Assembly: GCF_021261315.1 (NCBI RefSeq)
Contig: NZ_JAJSAX010000011.1
Location: 1-55,105 of the forward strand
Source: Epilithonimonas sp. JDS
GTDB taxonomy: Bacteria; Bacteroidota; Bacteroidia; Flavobacteriales; Weeksellaceae
Direction: 5' to 3'
Length of the DNA: 55,105 bases
In this document: in pieces, positions 33,251 through 43,002 of the stretch
Layout: each line of letters opens with the position of its first letter
How positions within the stretch are numbered: position 1 is the first letter of the stretch
Notes under the pieces: generated by a model
The model's database searches: none
What the model was told of the DNA's origin: nothing
Seen by the model: the letters and a program-made list of their open reading frames with translations, nothing else
Program-made: the position numbers and the translations under genes

Positions 33251-34585
33251 ATGAAAAATTTATCATTTGTGGTTTTGTTTTGCATCGGGTTTATAGGCTA
33301 TTCGCAAAACCATCTCGACCGGTACATCGAAATAGGTCTGGAAAATAATGAAGTCATCAAACAGAAGAACTTTGACATCAACAAAAGTCTTTATGCCCTG
33401 AAAGAAGCGCAGTCATTGTTTTCACCCAATGTCTCTTTTGTTTCCAATTATACCATCGCAGACGGCGGAAGAACCATTGACATTCCGATCGGCGACATGC
33501 TCAATCCAGTTTACAGCACATTAAATCAGATCACGAATTCCAACGCTTTTCCGCAACTGCAGAATCAGTCGGTATTGATCAATCCAAACAATTTCTACGA
33601 TGTCAAGATTCACACGACGATGCCTCTGTTGAATTATGAGATCATCTACAATAAAAAGATCAAGGCCCAACAAACCACGTTGCAGAAGATCGAACTTCAA
33701 ATTTATCAGCGTGAATTGGTCAAGGAAATAAAGATCGCCTACTACAAATTTCTGCAATCTGTGGAAGGTATCAGGATCTACGAAAATGCATTGTCCATTG
33801 TCAAAGAAAACCAAAGGGTCAACAGATCACTTTTCAAAAATGATAAGATCAATCGGACAGCCGTACTCAGAAGTGATAATGAGGTTGTAAGAATAGAGGC
33901 AAATCTTGAAACGGCAAAAAACACAAGTAAAAATGCCCAATCGTATTTCAATTTCCTTTTAAATCAAAAACTGGATTCAGAAATCGCAATCGATGAAAAT
34001 ATGGCATTGCCAGCTGAACTCATTGCAGAAAATACTTCCAATAGAGAAGAGTTGAAGCAATTGGGTCAGGCAAAGGAGATCAACGAAAACGTTCATCAAT
34101 TAACGAGATCCAATTGGTTTCCGAAATTAAGCGGATTTGCAGATCTGGGATTGCAGGATTTTGATTTTAGGGTGGATAAATCGTCACGCTACTATTTTGC
34201 AGGTCTGAGTCTTGAATGGAATATTTTCTCAGGCAATAAAAATAAATACAAGCTGAAGCAGGTGGATGAGGACAGCAAGAAGATCAATTCACAGATTGAC
34301 AATGTCAAGCAGCAGTTGCTGTTGCAGTACGAAGTTTCCCGAAACAATCTCAGATCCGCTTTGGAGCAGTACGAATCGGACAATAAACAGAAAGAAACTG
34401 CCAGAAAATACAATGGGGACGTGACCAAACTCTACAAAGAAGGAATGGCAATCTACATCGAACTGTTGGATGCACAGAATCAGGTGGTCAATACTCAGCT
34501 GAACGCCAATATCTCCCTTTACAATTCCTGGATCGCCTTTGCCGAGCTGGAAAGGGCCAATGCTTCATTCAACATTAAAAAATAA
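33251..34585 (+). CDS. TolC-family outer-membrane efflux protein
   Basis: A 444-residue outer membrane channel component. The signal peptide MKNLSFVVLFCIGFIGYSQ is followed by two repeated long-helix regions typical of OEP proteins, with ISLYNSWIAFAELERANASF near the end. I chose the ATG at 33251 rather than 33215 because the longer form adds 12 residues before the signal peptide and overlaps the operator. It pairs with the adaptor and RND pump downstream to export small molecules across the whole envelope. Confidence 0.9.
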   Translation: MKNLSFVVLFCIGFIGYSQNHLDRYIEIGLENNEVIKQKNFDINKSLYALKEAQSLFSPNVSFVSNYTIADGGRTIDIPIGDMLNPVYSTLNQITNSNAFPQLQNQSVLINPNNFYDVKIHTTMPLLNYEIIYNKKIKAQQTTLQKIELQIYQRELVKEIKIAYYKFLQSVEGIRIYENALSIVKENQRVNRSLFKNDKINRTAVLRSDNEVVRIEANLETAKNTSKNAQSYFNFLLNQKLDSEIAIDENMALPAELIAENTSNREELKQLGQAKEINENVHQLTRSNWFPKLSGFADLGLQDFDFRVDKSSRYYFAGLSLEWNIFSGNKNKYKLKQVDEDSKKINSQIDNVKQQLLLQYEVSRNNLRSALEQYESDNKQKETARKYNGDVTKLYKEGMAIYIELLDAQNQVVNTQLNANISLYNSWIAFAELERANASFNIKK

Positions 34586-34598
34586 AATACGAACTATT

Positions 34599-35642
34599 AT
34601 GAATAAAACAATCACAATACCATTATTTTCTCTTTTCCTCATTATTTCCTGCAAGGATGAGAAGAAAGAAGTGAAACCCTTTGAGACAGCAGACGTTATC
34701 GCTGTAAAAACCGCAGCAGTGAATTCACTTGCGCTAGGTTCCGATATCAATGCATCCGGTCTGGTAACGACTGAAAATGAAACGACCTATTCCTTCAAGA
34801 TCGGTGGAGTGGTGAGCGGAGTTTATGTGGAAGAGGGCCAGTTTTTCAGAAAAGGTCAGCTGTTGGCAACTCTTGATGAGACCGAGATTCGTGCAGGACT
34901 TAATCAGTCCGATTTAAACGTTCAGAAGAACGAGCGTGATTACAAACGCGCCACCAACTTATACAAAGACAGTGTCTATACTTTGGAGCAGGTTCAGAAC
35001 ACCAGGACAGGTCTGGACATTGCCCGCAGACAGAAAGATGCGGTTGCTTTCAATGCAAGATATGCGAAAATCTATGCTACGGCAGATGGATTCGTTTCCC
35101 AAAAGGTAGTGAATAAAGGCGAAATTGTAGGTCCGGGTTCTCCGGTTCTGATGATCAATGAAACTTCCCACAACAACAATTATTTACTGAAAGTCGGTTT
35201 GACAGATACTGAATGGGCATCCACAAAGATCGGGCAAAAAGCAGTGGTTACACTCGACGGTTATCCTGGAAAGAAATTCGATGCTTTTGTGTTCAGAAAA
35301 TCACAGGCAGCCGATATGGCGCTCGGTTCTTTTCAGGTTGAGTTAAAACTGATGATGAATGAAAGCAAACCAGCTGTGGGAATGTTCGGAAAGGCGGAAA
35401 TAAAGACCGGACAGTCTGAAGATTTCAATGTAATCCCTTACAACTCCCTGCTTGAAGCGGATGGGAACAAGGCCTTTGTCTATGTCATAGAAAATAAGAA
35501 GGTTAAGAAAAGACCCATCACGATCGCCAGATTCGAAAATGATAAAGTGTTTGTAAAAGACGGGCTTCAGAAAGACGATCAGATCGTGATCTCCAACAGT
35601 GCTTACCTCAATGAGCAGTCAGCCATTAAAATCATTAAATAG
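34599..35642 (+). CDS. RND efflux periplasmic adaptor (membrane fusion lipoprotein)
   Basis: A 347-residue adaptor. The signal peptide ends LFLIISC-KDEKKE, a lipobox, so it is anchored by lipid in the inner membrane. The biotinyl-like hairpin halves (FKIGGVVSGVYVEEGQFFRKG and YATADGFVSQKVVNKGEIVG) flank a coiled coil. I used the ATG at 34599, 13 bases after the TolC stop. The gene follows in operon order and is joined to the pump by only six bases. Confidence 0.93.
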   Translation: MNKTITIPLFSLFLIISCKDEKKEVKPFETADVIAVKTAAVNSLALGSDINASGLVTTENETTYSFKIGGVVSGVYVEEGQFFRKGQLLATLDETEIRAGLNQSDLNVQKNERDYKRATNLYKDSVYTLEQVQNTRTGLDIARRQKDAVAFNARYAKIYATADGFVSQKVVNKGEIVGPGSPVLMINETSHNNNYLLKVGLTDTEWASTKIGQKAVVTLDGYPGKKFDAFVFRKSQAADMALGSFQVELKLMMNESKPAVGMFGKAEIKTGQSEDFNVIPYNSLLEADGNKAFVYVIENKKVKKRPITIARFENDKVFVKDGLQKDDQIVISNSAYLNEQSAIKIIK

Positions 35643-35648
35643 AATCCG

Positions 35649-38600
35649 ATGAAGATAACAAATTTTGCCGTTAAAAACTATCAGTTTACCCTGATCATCT
35701 TTCTTCTTGTTGCTGTTGTCGGACTGTTAACACTTTTCACGATGCCACGGTCGGAAGATCCGGCGACACATCCTCCCCAATATCTTATTACGGTCATCTA
35801 TCCCGGGACGAGTCCCAAAGATATGGAAGAACAGGTCGTAAAGCCTATTGAAAACAAAATTTACGGATTGGAGAATATCGATAAAATTCTTACGACCGTA
35901 GAGGATGGAGTGGCTGCATTTCAGGTTAAATTCAAATATGGCGTTGATGTAGACAACAAATACCAGGAAATCTCAACAGAGATCAATGCGTTGAAAAACG
36001 GTGAATTGCCGAAAGATATCTATCAGATCAAAACAGAAAAAATCTCATCTTCCGATGTGAAAATTCTTCAGGTTGCTTTGGTTTCTGAAAATGCATCCGA
36101 GAAAAAACTGCACGATGAAGCGGATAATCTGAAGACCAAACTGGAGAAGATCACCAATCTTAAAAATGTCATCTATTCCGGGATTCCCGAGCAGGAAATC
36201 AGGGTAGATCTGAAACTGGATAAATTGGCTCAGTTGAGGATCCCTCTGAATATTGTGATGGGAAGTTTACAAAGCGAGGCTGCCGATATTCCCGGCGGAA
36301 GCATCGATATGGATACCAAAGTTTTCAATGTGAAGACCAGTGGTAAATTTAAAAATGAGGAGGATGTTGCGAATACGGTCATCTACAATGCCAACGGAAA
36401 GATCGTCTATATGAAAGACGTTGCCGAAGTGGGTTACAAATCCCAGACCGTGGATCATATCACTAGAATCAATGGTCACCGCTGCGTTCTTGTCAGTGCC
36501 GGAATGAAGGATAATGTGAATATCACCGATGTCCAGAAACAATTTGAGCCCATTCTTGAGCAATTTTCAAAAGACCTTCCTGAAAATATCAAACTGGTTA
36601 AAAACTTCGACCAGGCGAATATGGTATCGCAGCGACTGGGACATTTGGGTATTGACTTTGGATTGGCTATCATATTGGTTATTATCACCTTATTACCTTT
36701 AGGTACGCGCGCCTCAGTGATAGTAATGATCTCCATTCCTTTATCATTGGCACTGGGATTAATTGCAATGAACGCACTTGGATTTTCATTGAATCAATTA
36801 AGCATTGTCGGATTGGTCGTGGCTTTGGGACTGCTGGTGGATGACAGTATCGTGGTCGTTGAAAATATTGAACGGTGGTTGCGTGAAGGGCATTCTAAAA
36901 AAGATGCGGTGCTTAAAGGGACCAAACAGATCGGTTTGGCGGTTGTAGGATGTACTGCAACATTGATCATTGCATTTCTACCTTTGGCCTTCCTTCCTGA
37001 TATTGCAGGTGAATTTATACGAAGCCTTCCCGTAGCGGTAATGACGAGTGTTTTAGCTTCAATGCTGGTTGCGCTGACATTGGTTCCTTTCCTGGGCAGT
37101 AAATTCCTTAAGACCCACGATCACGAAGGCGGAAATATTTTCCTGCAGTATCTTCAGAAATTTCTGACCAACAGTTATAAAGGAATTATGCCCAAAGCTT
37201 TGAAATATCCTAAGATAACAATCGGGATTTCACTGGGATTAAGTGTTTTGGCCTTTGCCTTATTCAGTTTTACAGGGTTTAAACTTTTCCCGACCTCGGA
37301 AAAACCGATGTTCTTAATCAATATCAAACCGCCGCTTCAATCCAATATTACGGAAAGTGACCGTGTAGCAAGGATCGTTGAATCTGAACTGAAAAAACAC
37401 AAGGAAATCGCCTATTACACTTCAAATGTAGGTAAAGGAAATCCACAGATCTATTACAATGTCCATCCTCAGGACAGGAAACCGGATTTTGCTCAGATCT
37501 TCGTTCAGCTGGACGACGAGGCGAAACCTGAGACCAAAACAGCATTGATCGAAACATTAAGGGAGAAATTCAAGACAATGCCTTATGCCAAAATTGAGGT
37601 CAAGGACTTTGAGCAGGGTACACCCATCGAAGCAAATATCGTGGTCCGTCTGTTTGGTGAAGACCCAGCTGTTTTGAGACAACTATCTTCCCAGGTAGAA
37701 AATATTTTGAGAAAGCAGGAAGGAACAGTGTATATCAATAATGAGCTGAATACCTACAAGACCGATGTGAAAGTTAGAATCAATAAAGAAAAAGCAAGAA
37801 CACTCGGAGTATTGACCAGCGAAGTCGATAAAGTGATCCGTCTTGCTGTTGCAGGTCTTCCTGTTGGTGATTATATCGATGACCGTGGCGATGCCAGAAC
37901 AGTGACTTTAACGTTACCGAGAGAAAAATTCTCCAATCTGGATGCTTTGAAAAATCTTTATGTCAACAATGTACAGGGCGCACCCATTGCACTTAATGAG
38001 ATTGCAACCGTGACATTTGAAACTTCTCCGACGGCGATCAACCATTTCAACAAGTCCAGGTTTGCCAAAGTGTCTGCGATGTCTGCCAAAGGATACTATG
38101 CCAATGATCTGTTAGTGGATATTATTCCACAGTTGGATAAGCTCAAAATGCCAAAAGGCTATTATTACAAACTGTCCGGCGAGAAAGAATCAGAAGGTGA
38201 TGCTTTGGGAGGCAACTTTATTTCGGTCATTATTTTAAGCACCTTCCTATTTATAGCGGTTTTATTGCTTCAGTTCAAAACTTTCAAGGGGATTATTATT
38301 GTACTGTCAATTATACCTTTAGGTATCTTGGGAGGTGTCGTTTTGTTATTGATTAACGGTGATCCTATGTCTCTTGTTGCCATCATCGGTTTTATCGGAC
38401 TATCGGGAATTCAGGTTAAAAATTCGCTGTTACTGGTTGATTTCACGAATCAGCTCCGACTGGAAGGGAAGTCAATAGACGAAGCTATTGCAATCGCCGG
38501 AGAGACCCGTTTTCTGCCTGTCGTACTAACATCCATCACAGCGATTTGTGGTTTAATTCCTTTAGCCTTAAACTCCAATCCATTGATCGCTCCATTAGCC

Positions 38601-38711
38601 ATTGTATTGATCGGCGGGCTGATCAGTTCTACAATACTTTCGAGAATTGTGACCCCGGTAATGTACAAGCTGATTCCACCAAGTCTGGAAATTGAAAAAG
38701 AGGAAGAGTAA
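35649..38711 (+). CDS. RND-family efflux pump (AcrB-like inner membrane transporter)
   Basis: A 1020-residue pump with the expected 12 membrane helices and two large periplasmic loops. The proton relay pair is visible in TM4 (LGLLVDDSIVVVENIERW). It begins MKITNFAVKNYQFTLIIFLL and has TMPRSEDPATHPPQYLITV, which places it in the small-molecule (HAE1-like) group rather than the metal-exporting CusA group. It works with the TolC and adaptor genes just upstream. A cation or toxic hydrophobic drug could be the substrate. Confidence 0.95.
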   Translation: MKITNFAVKNYQFTLIIFLLVAVVGLLTLFTMPRSEDPATHPPQYLITVIYPGTSPKDMEEQVVKPIENKIYGLENIDKILTTVEDGVAAFQVKFKYGVDVDNKYQEISTEINALKNGELPKDIYQIKTEKISSSDVKILQVALVSENASEKKLHDEADNLKTKLEKITNLKNVIYSGIPEQEIRVDLKLDKLAQLRIPLNIVMGSLQSEAADIPGGSIDMDTKVFNVKTSGKFKNEEDVANTVIYNANGKIVYMKDVAEVGYKSQTVDHITRINGHRCVLVSAGMKDNVNITDVQKQFEPILEQFSKDLPENIKLVKNFDQANMVSQRLGHLGIDFGLAIILVIITLLPLGTRASVIVMISIPLSLALGLIAMNALGFSLNQLSIVGLVVALGLLVDDSIVVVENIERWLREGHSKKDAVLKGTKQIGLAVVGCTATLIIAFLPLAFLPDIAGEFIRSLPVAVMTSVLASMLVALTLVPFLGSKFLKTHDHEGGNIFLQYLQKFLTNSYKGIMPKALKYPKITIGISLGLSVLAFALFSFTGFKLFPTSEKPMFLINIKPPLQSNITESDRVARIVESELKKHKEIAYYTSNVGKGNPQIYYNVHPQDRKPDFAQIFVQLDDEAKPETKTALIETLREKFKTMPYAKIEVKDFEQGTPIEANIVVRLFGEDPAVLRQLSSQVENILRKQEGTVYINNELNTYKTDVKVRINKEKARTLGVLTSEVDKVIRLAVAGLPVGDYIDDRGDARTVTLTLPREKFSNLDALKNLYVNNVQGAPIALNEIATVTFETSPTAINHFNKSRFAKVSAMSAKGYYANDLLVDIIPQLDKLKMPKGYYYKLSGEKESEGDALGGNFISVIILSTFLFIAVLLLQFKTFKGIIIVLSIIPLGILGGVVLLLINGDPMSLVAIIGFIGLSGIQVKNSLLLVDFTNQLRLEGKSIDEAIAIAGETRFLPVVLTSITAICGLIPLALNSNPLIAPLAIVLIGGLISSTILSRIVTPVMYKLIPPSLEIEKEEE

Positions 38712-38764
38712 TTCAAAATAATCATTTCGGCTTACTATTAATATTTACAAATTAAATTACAATT

Positions 38765-39661
38765 ATGAAAATTAAAAATTTCACAGTATTTGGTTCTGGG
38801 GTTTTAGGAGCTCAGATTGCCTTCCATACCGCTTTCCACGGTTATAATGTCACTTTATTTGATATCAATGAAGAATTAGTGGAGAACACAAAACTGAAAT
38901 TTGAACAGTTCAAAGAGTTCTACCAAAAAGATCTCAACGTCTCAATTTCTGATTTGGAGCCAGTAATATCAAGAATATCTCTAACGACGGATTTAAAGAT
39001 GTCAGTAAAAGACGCAGACTTGGCTATTGAAGCCATACCGGAGAACATTCAGATCAAGAAAGATTTTTACAGAAAACTAAGTGCTGTCGCACCTGCAAAG
39101 ACCATCTTTTGTACAAACTCCTCAACATTGTTGCCCAGCCAGTTTGCTGAAGAAACAGGAAGACCTGAAAAATTCCTGGCACTGCACTTCGCAAATTATC
39201 TCTGGAAAAATAATGTGGCAGAAATAATGGCTCATTCTGATACAGATGCAAAAGTTTTTGAAACGGTTGTTCATTTTGCGAAAACTATAAAAATGCTGAC
39301 TATACCCATTTATAAAGAGCAGCCCGGATACGTGATGAACTCTTTATTAGTTCCGTGGCTAATGGCAGGACTGGATCTGTACAGAAATGGTATTGCAGAC
39401 GCAGAAGCTATTGATAAAACTTGGATGAAAACGATGGGAGCTGATCTCGGACCAATGGCAATGGGAGATCTTGTTGGTATGGGTACGGCATTTAATGTGA
39501 CCAGATCTTTTTTTGAGTTGACAGGTGAAAAGATATGGGAGGACAGAATGAATTTTGTCAAAGAAAATTTTATAGATAAAAACAAACTCGGGATCAGTAC
39601 TGAAGAGGGTTTTTATAAATATCCAAATCCGTCGTATCAAGATCCTGAATTTCTGAAATAG
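38765..39661 (+). CDS. 3-hydroxyacyl-CoA dehydrogenase
   Basis: A 298-residue NAD-dependent enzyme. The Rossmann motif is VFGSGVLGAQIA, the catalytic His is in LALHFANYLWKNNVAEIM, and the C-terminal domain holds MGDLVGMGTAF. It oxidises a 3-hydroxyacyl-CoA or a similar hydroxy acid. It lies 53 bases after the RND pump on the same strand and may be in the same transcript. Next to the SDR at 39727 it may form a small metabolic module for detoxifying a compound that the pump handles, but this is inferred only from position. Confidence 0.88.
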   Translation: MKIKNFTVFGSGVLGAQIAFHTAFHGYNVTLFDINEELVENTKLKFEQFKEFYQKDLNVSISDLEPVISRISLTTDLKMSVKDADLAIEAIPENIQIKKDFYRKLSAVAPAKTIFCTNSSTLLPSQFAEETGRPEKFLALHFANYLWKNNVAEIMAHSDTDAKVFETVVHFAKTIKMLTIPIYKEQPGYVMNSLLVPWLMAGLDLYRNGIADAEAIDKTWMKTMGADLGPMAMGDLVGMGTAFNVTRSFFELTGEKIWEDRMNFVKENFIDKNKLGISTEEGFYKYPNPSYQDPEFLK

Positions 39662-39726
39662 TGTGTTAACTATTAGCATATGACCAGAACCACTTAATAC
39701 ACAATAATTAACTTAAAAAAAACATT

Positions 39727-40503
39727 TTGAAAGAATACATATTAATCACCGGAGCATCATCCGGGATAGGCTATCATATGGCTATACAGCTTGCCGAAAA
39801 GAAACAGAACCTGATCCTGGTGGCAAGAAGCGAAGACAAACTGAAAAAATTGCAGGAAGAATTAATTGGCTTGTACAAAATTTCTGTTCACTATATCGTT
39901 AAAGATCTATCAGTGGTCGATAATGCAATTGCGCTTTACGGTGAAATTCTGGAAAGAGATCTTTTGGTAACAGGATTGGTCAACAACGCAGGATTTGCAA
40001 CCTACGGTGAATTTACCGAGACCTCCCTGGATGACGAATTGAAAATGATCGACCTTAATATCTCAAGTCTGGTTACACTTAATAAATTATTTGTTAAGGA
40101 TATGGTCGATAGAAGATCAGGAAGGATTATGAATATCTCTTCGTTGATGGCATTTTTACCATTTCCCTATTATTCCGTTTATTCAGCTACAAAGAGTTTC
40201 GTTTTGGCATTCACAGAAACACTAGCATCTGAATTGGAAGGAACAGGTGTTGTGGTGACTGCTCTTTGTCCAGGACCTATCGATACAGGTTTTTACAATG
40301 AAGAAATGCTTAAGGCCAATATGATGAAAAGCAATAAGCCGCTTCATCCGGAGGTTGTTGCAGAAGAAGGTGTGAAACTTCTTTTAAATGGAAAGGGCAA
40401 AAAGATCGTTGGTTCTATGAACTGGTTTTTGTCCAATCTACCTCGTGTAACGCCGGATTTTCTAATGATGAAGATTAAGAAGAATCTTGCAAAGCAGGCC
40501 TGA
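39727..40503 (+). CDS. Short-chain dehydrogenase/reductase (classical)
   Basis: A 258-residue SDR with the cofactor motif ITGASSGIGYHMA, catalytic Ser in NISSLMAF and Y-S-A-T-K active site, all intact. The likely start is a TTG at 39727 (there is no in-frame ATG in the preceding AT-rich stretch). The family also includes sterol and fatty-alcohol reductases; substrate not known. It follows the hydroxyacyl-CoA dehydrogenase by 65 bases and is on the same strand. Confidence 0.9.
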   Translation: MKEYILITGASSGIGYHMAIQLAEKKQNLILVARSEDKLKKLQEELIGLYKISVHYIVKDLSVVDNAIALYGEILERDLLVTGLVNNAGFATYGEFTETSLDDELKMIDLNISSLVTLNKLFVKDMVDRRSGRIMNISSLMAFLPFPYYSVYSATKSFVLAFTETLASELEGTGVVVTALCPGPIDTGFYNEEMLKANMMKSNKPLHPEVVAEEGVKLLLNGKGKKIVGSMNWFLSNLPRVTPDFLMMKIKKNLAKQA

Positions 40504-40617
40504 CAAAGATTACAATTATTTCGATTAGAGAACAAGTGAATCCCAAATGAATTACGGTAATGTATTTTTGTGTTAGACTCTGGTCTTTTTGAGTTAGTGA
40601 TTCAAACCCGTAATAAT

Positions 40618-40625
40618 TAATTTTG
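40618..40625 (+). promoter_or_regulatory. Possible -7 element before the AraC-type gene
   Basis: TAATTTTG matches TAnnTTTG, 41 bases before the ATG at 40667. Another match, TATTTTTG, lies at 40563-40570. No clear -33 TTG. Confidence 0.3.
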
Positions 40626-40666
40626 TTTTCATCACATCTTGATCGAGTTATATTAAACCCCATTTT

Positions 40667-41455
40667 ATGCAACATTTCAAATCACTCAGCGAATTGGCTC
40701 TTGCCAATGGTATGGAACCGCCGGAACATCCTTTATTAGCATTGATACGGATCAAAGATGATATGGTTGTCAATCATCCGGAATTTACAACTGATTGCTA
40801 CATGATAGGTCTTAAAAAAGTAAAAGAAGGTTATATGCTCTATGGAAGGACAAAGCTTGACCACCAAAAAGGATCCATGGTTTTCACGAAACCCCGGCAG
40901 GTGATAGAAATGAAAAATCTTAAATTTGAAGAAGACGGATACATCCTTTTTTTCCATGAAGATTTTTTGAATGGAAGCTTATTGTTTAAGGAGATCCATA
41001 AATATCATTTTTTTGAATATGAAGCTGACGAAGCACTTCATTTGGCACCCAGAGAAGAGAAGATCATTTGGAATATCTTCTATGGACTTGAAACAGAATA
41101 TTACAACAATGAAGATGAATTCAGTCGTGATATAATTATAGCAGGAATTAATAGCATGTTGCGCTATGCGGATAGGTTTTATAAAAGGCAGTTCATCAAT
41201 CGTAGACAGATCTCCGGCAAAACGGTTACCGAATTTAACAGGGTATTGAAACAATACATTGATAACGGTCATCTTCAGGAAGGTCTCCCCAATGTTAGCT
41301 ACATGGCGACTCAACTGAATATTTCACGGAGATATCTGACCTCTCTCTTGAAGGTTGAGACCGGTAAAACAGCTCAGGAACTTGATCATGGGGACGATCA
41401 CAACAGGATTAATTACTTATATTTTGATATCCATCAATTTCGGATGGGCTCATAA
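40667..41455 (+). pseudogene. AraC-family regulator truncated after the first helix-turn-helix
   Basis: The first ~235 codons are a normal AraC-type N-terminal domain ending in the first HTH (VSYMATQLNISRRYLTSLL, KVETGKTAQE). The second HTH and the rest of the family's C-terminus are missing. The frame continues only 22 junk codons and stops at 41455, inside the frame of a DUF2798 gene tail. This is a deletion scar joining two genes (see 41382-41573). The remaining single HTH probably cannot bind DNA normally. Confidence 0.8.
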
Positions 41456-41573
41456 CCTTCTAAAGGTGTGGCTAAAATCATGGTTGATATCCTATCTTAT
41501 TTCAATACCGATCATTCTTTTGATATCGCCAATTATAGATAAACTGGTAAAGAATTTATTTCCAGTCAAATAA
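41382..41573 (+). pseudogene. DUF2798 family protein, N-terminus deleted
   Basis: The frame LIMGTITTGLITYILISINF through VKNLFPVK to the stop has the two-helix membrane pattern of DUF2798 (MGxxxTGxxT, then WLKSWLISYLISIPIILLI and a Pro-containing PIIDKLV). The first residues of this small membrane protein are absent, replaced by codons of the AraC gene in another frame. The breakpoint is near 41380. It may still be translated from the ATG at 41388. Confidence 0.7.
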
Positions 41574-41893
41574 TGACTATCTTTTACAAAAAAGGCTTTA
41601 TATTGAAGGTTCAGGAAATTATTGCTGAAATAAATTAGCTATTTGTAAGCCTTTGGAATTTTTCCCAAGGCTTCTTGTACTGATTTTTTATCATAGAAGC
41701 ATAGTATGTCATCTTTGCCAGAGATCAACGATACAACTTGCTGCACCTTGAACGGCTTATTACCGTTCAATCAAAAAAGATTATAAGAACGATCTGTGGA
41801 AATAGATTACGCATCATATTTTTCGAGTGAGGGTAAAAAATTCCAAATCATACCTGATCAAAGTATAAAAACATAATAATAAAAATTAACTAA
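41574..41893. other. Gap with a possible coding remnant
   Basis: About 320 bases. The minus strand holds a 43-codon stretch at 41639-41770 that reads like a protein C-terminus. A TTGAACGG...CCGTTCAA inverted repeat (8-bp arms, 41748-41770) is also present. No complete gene. Confidence 0.4.
41639..41770 (-). pseudogene. Possible C-terminal gene fragment
   Basis: On the minus strand the frame from 41770 reads LNGNKPFKVQQVVSLISGKD, then DILCFYDKKSVQEALGKIPK and AYK to a stop at 41639. The frame is closed upstream by TGA. The regular charged/hydrophobic pattern looks coding-like and resembles the end of some soluble enzyme, but I cannot name a family. It could be a remnant or a short independent protein. 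Confidence 0.3.
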
Positions 41894-42391
41894 ATGAGAA
41901 AGAACTTATTTGCTTTTGCATTTTTCGTAACCTTTATTTCCAATATCGCCAACGCACAGGATGCGGTTGTCGCCACAGAGAATCCGGAAGCATTATTTAC
42001 AAGTAAAGATCCATTATTGCATAAGAACAAGCAGGCTGCTTATCATATTGTAAAAGATCTTCTGGAAGCCAATCATTGGGAAGTTGCAGGACAATATCTT
42101 ACTGAAAGATACATCCAGCACAATCCCAATGCCGCAAACGGAAGAGCGGCGGTGGTAGATTTCTTCACAAAGACCTTAAAAGTTAAACCGTCAGCCATAC
42201 CCGAAAAAATGAAATCAAAAGTAGTGTCTGTCGTTGCAGAGGGAGATCTCGTGACGGTCGCTTTTGTGAGAGAAGAGCAAAATCCATCAGACCATTCAAA
42301 AACCTACACTACAACCTGGTTTGATCAGTGGCGATTTGTGGACGGAAAAGCCGATGAGCACTGGGATGGGGCAGTCCTTATTAAGCGTTAG
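41894..42391 (+). CDS. Secreted NTF2-like (SnoaL-like) protein
   Basis: A 165-residue protein with a clear signal peptide (MRKNLFAFAFFVTFISNIANA). The mature domain has the cone-shaped barrel layout of NTF2-like proteins (VKDLLEANHWEVAGQYLTER, YIQHNPNAANGRAAVVDFF, VSVVAEGDLVTVAFVREEQN, WFDQWRFVDGKADEHWDG). The last pattern, E-H-W-D-G, is typical of the SnoaL polyketide-cyclase-like group. It is probably periplasmic, and the function is unknown. It stands alone in a region of gene remnants. Confidence 0.85.
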   Translation: MRKNLFAFAFFVTFISNIANAQDAVVATENPEALFTSKDPLLHKNKQAAYHIVKDLLEANHWEVAGQYLTERYIQHNPNAANGRAAVVDFFTKTLKVKPSAIPEKMKSKVVSVVAEGDLVTVAFVREEQNPSDHSKTYTTTWFDQWRFVDGKADEHWDGAVLIKR

Positions 42392-43002
42392 CACTATCCT
42401 GAAAAAATGGTAATGCAATCTTCAATAAAGATATATTCCAGAATGGTAATGTCTTTATCTGAAATGTCCTGTCCAAGTCAAAGTCGAGGAGAATTTGATG
42501 GTCAAGGTCAAAACCGTTCAACATAAGGATCCGTTTTCAGAGGGATGATTTAATGACTTTCTAAATATTATCGGTGAAAGACGTTTTTTTGACTTGAAAA
42601 ATTGCTAAAAGACTGTAAATGATCAAATCCCAGATGTTAGACAAATTCGGTAGCAGTTAGATTGCTGGTCAATCGAATATTTTGTGCCTTTTTAAAAAAT
42701 GTTCTCGTGAATATAAAATTGTATGGTCTGTTCTGTGATTGCTCTAAGCAAACCGTTGAGGTATTTTGTCCACCATTTAATTTTCACTGAGCTTGTCATT
42801 TAAAAAGTGAAGTATCTCTGCTGGAAGCTGCTTATGAAATTTTACCAATAGTTGGGTTCTGTGATTGCGTTTGCAGCAATGGGATCTTCTAAACCATCAG
42901 AATTACAGTCAGACATTACAACAATTTGTAAGATTGAATAACAGATGCTTAATTTATCAAAAATAAAATTCAAGTTGGTTCTTTTATTGCTTTTAATCAA
43001 GT
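42392..43002. other. Gap containing an AraC fossil
   Basis: 610 bases. The minus strand at 42518-42790 contains traces of an AraC DNA-binding domain (annotated separately). Beyond it no promoter, terminator or gene was found. Confidence 0.45.
42518..42790 (-). pseudogene. Fossil of an AraC-family DNA-binding domain
   Basis: Minus-strand frames contain the pieces KYLNGLLRAITEQTIQFYIH, then SNLTATEF and HLGFDHLQSFSN with a stop codon between them, and finally FFKSKKRLSPIIFRKSLN to a stop at 42518. In order these are the two helix-turn-helix units and the conserved C-terminal motif of an AraC regulator, broken by a stop and at least two frameshifts. It is a decayed gene, in a different phase of decay from the AraC at 40667. 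Confidence 0.7.

Noticed and set aside
41647..41673. Hairpin with arms AAGCCTTTGG and CCCAAGGCTT, followed by a T-rich run after ten bases
   Set aside because: One mismatch, T-run too distant, and it lies inside the coding-like fragment at 41639-41770.
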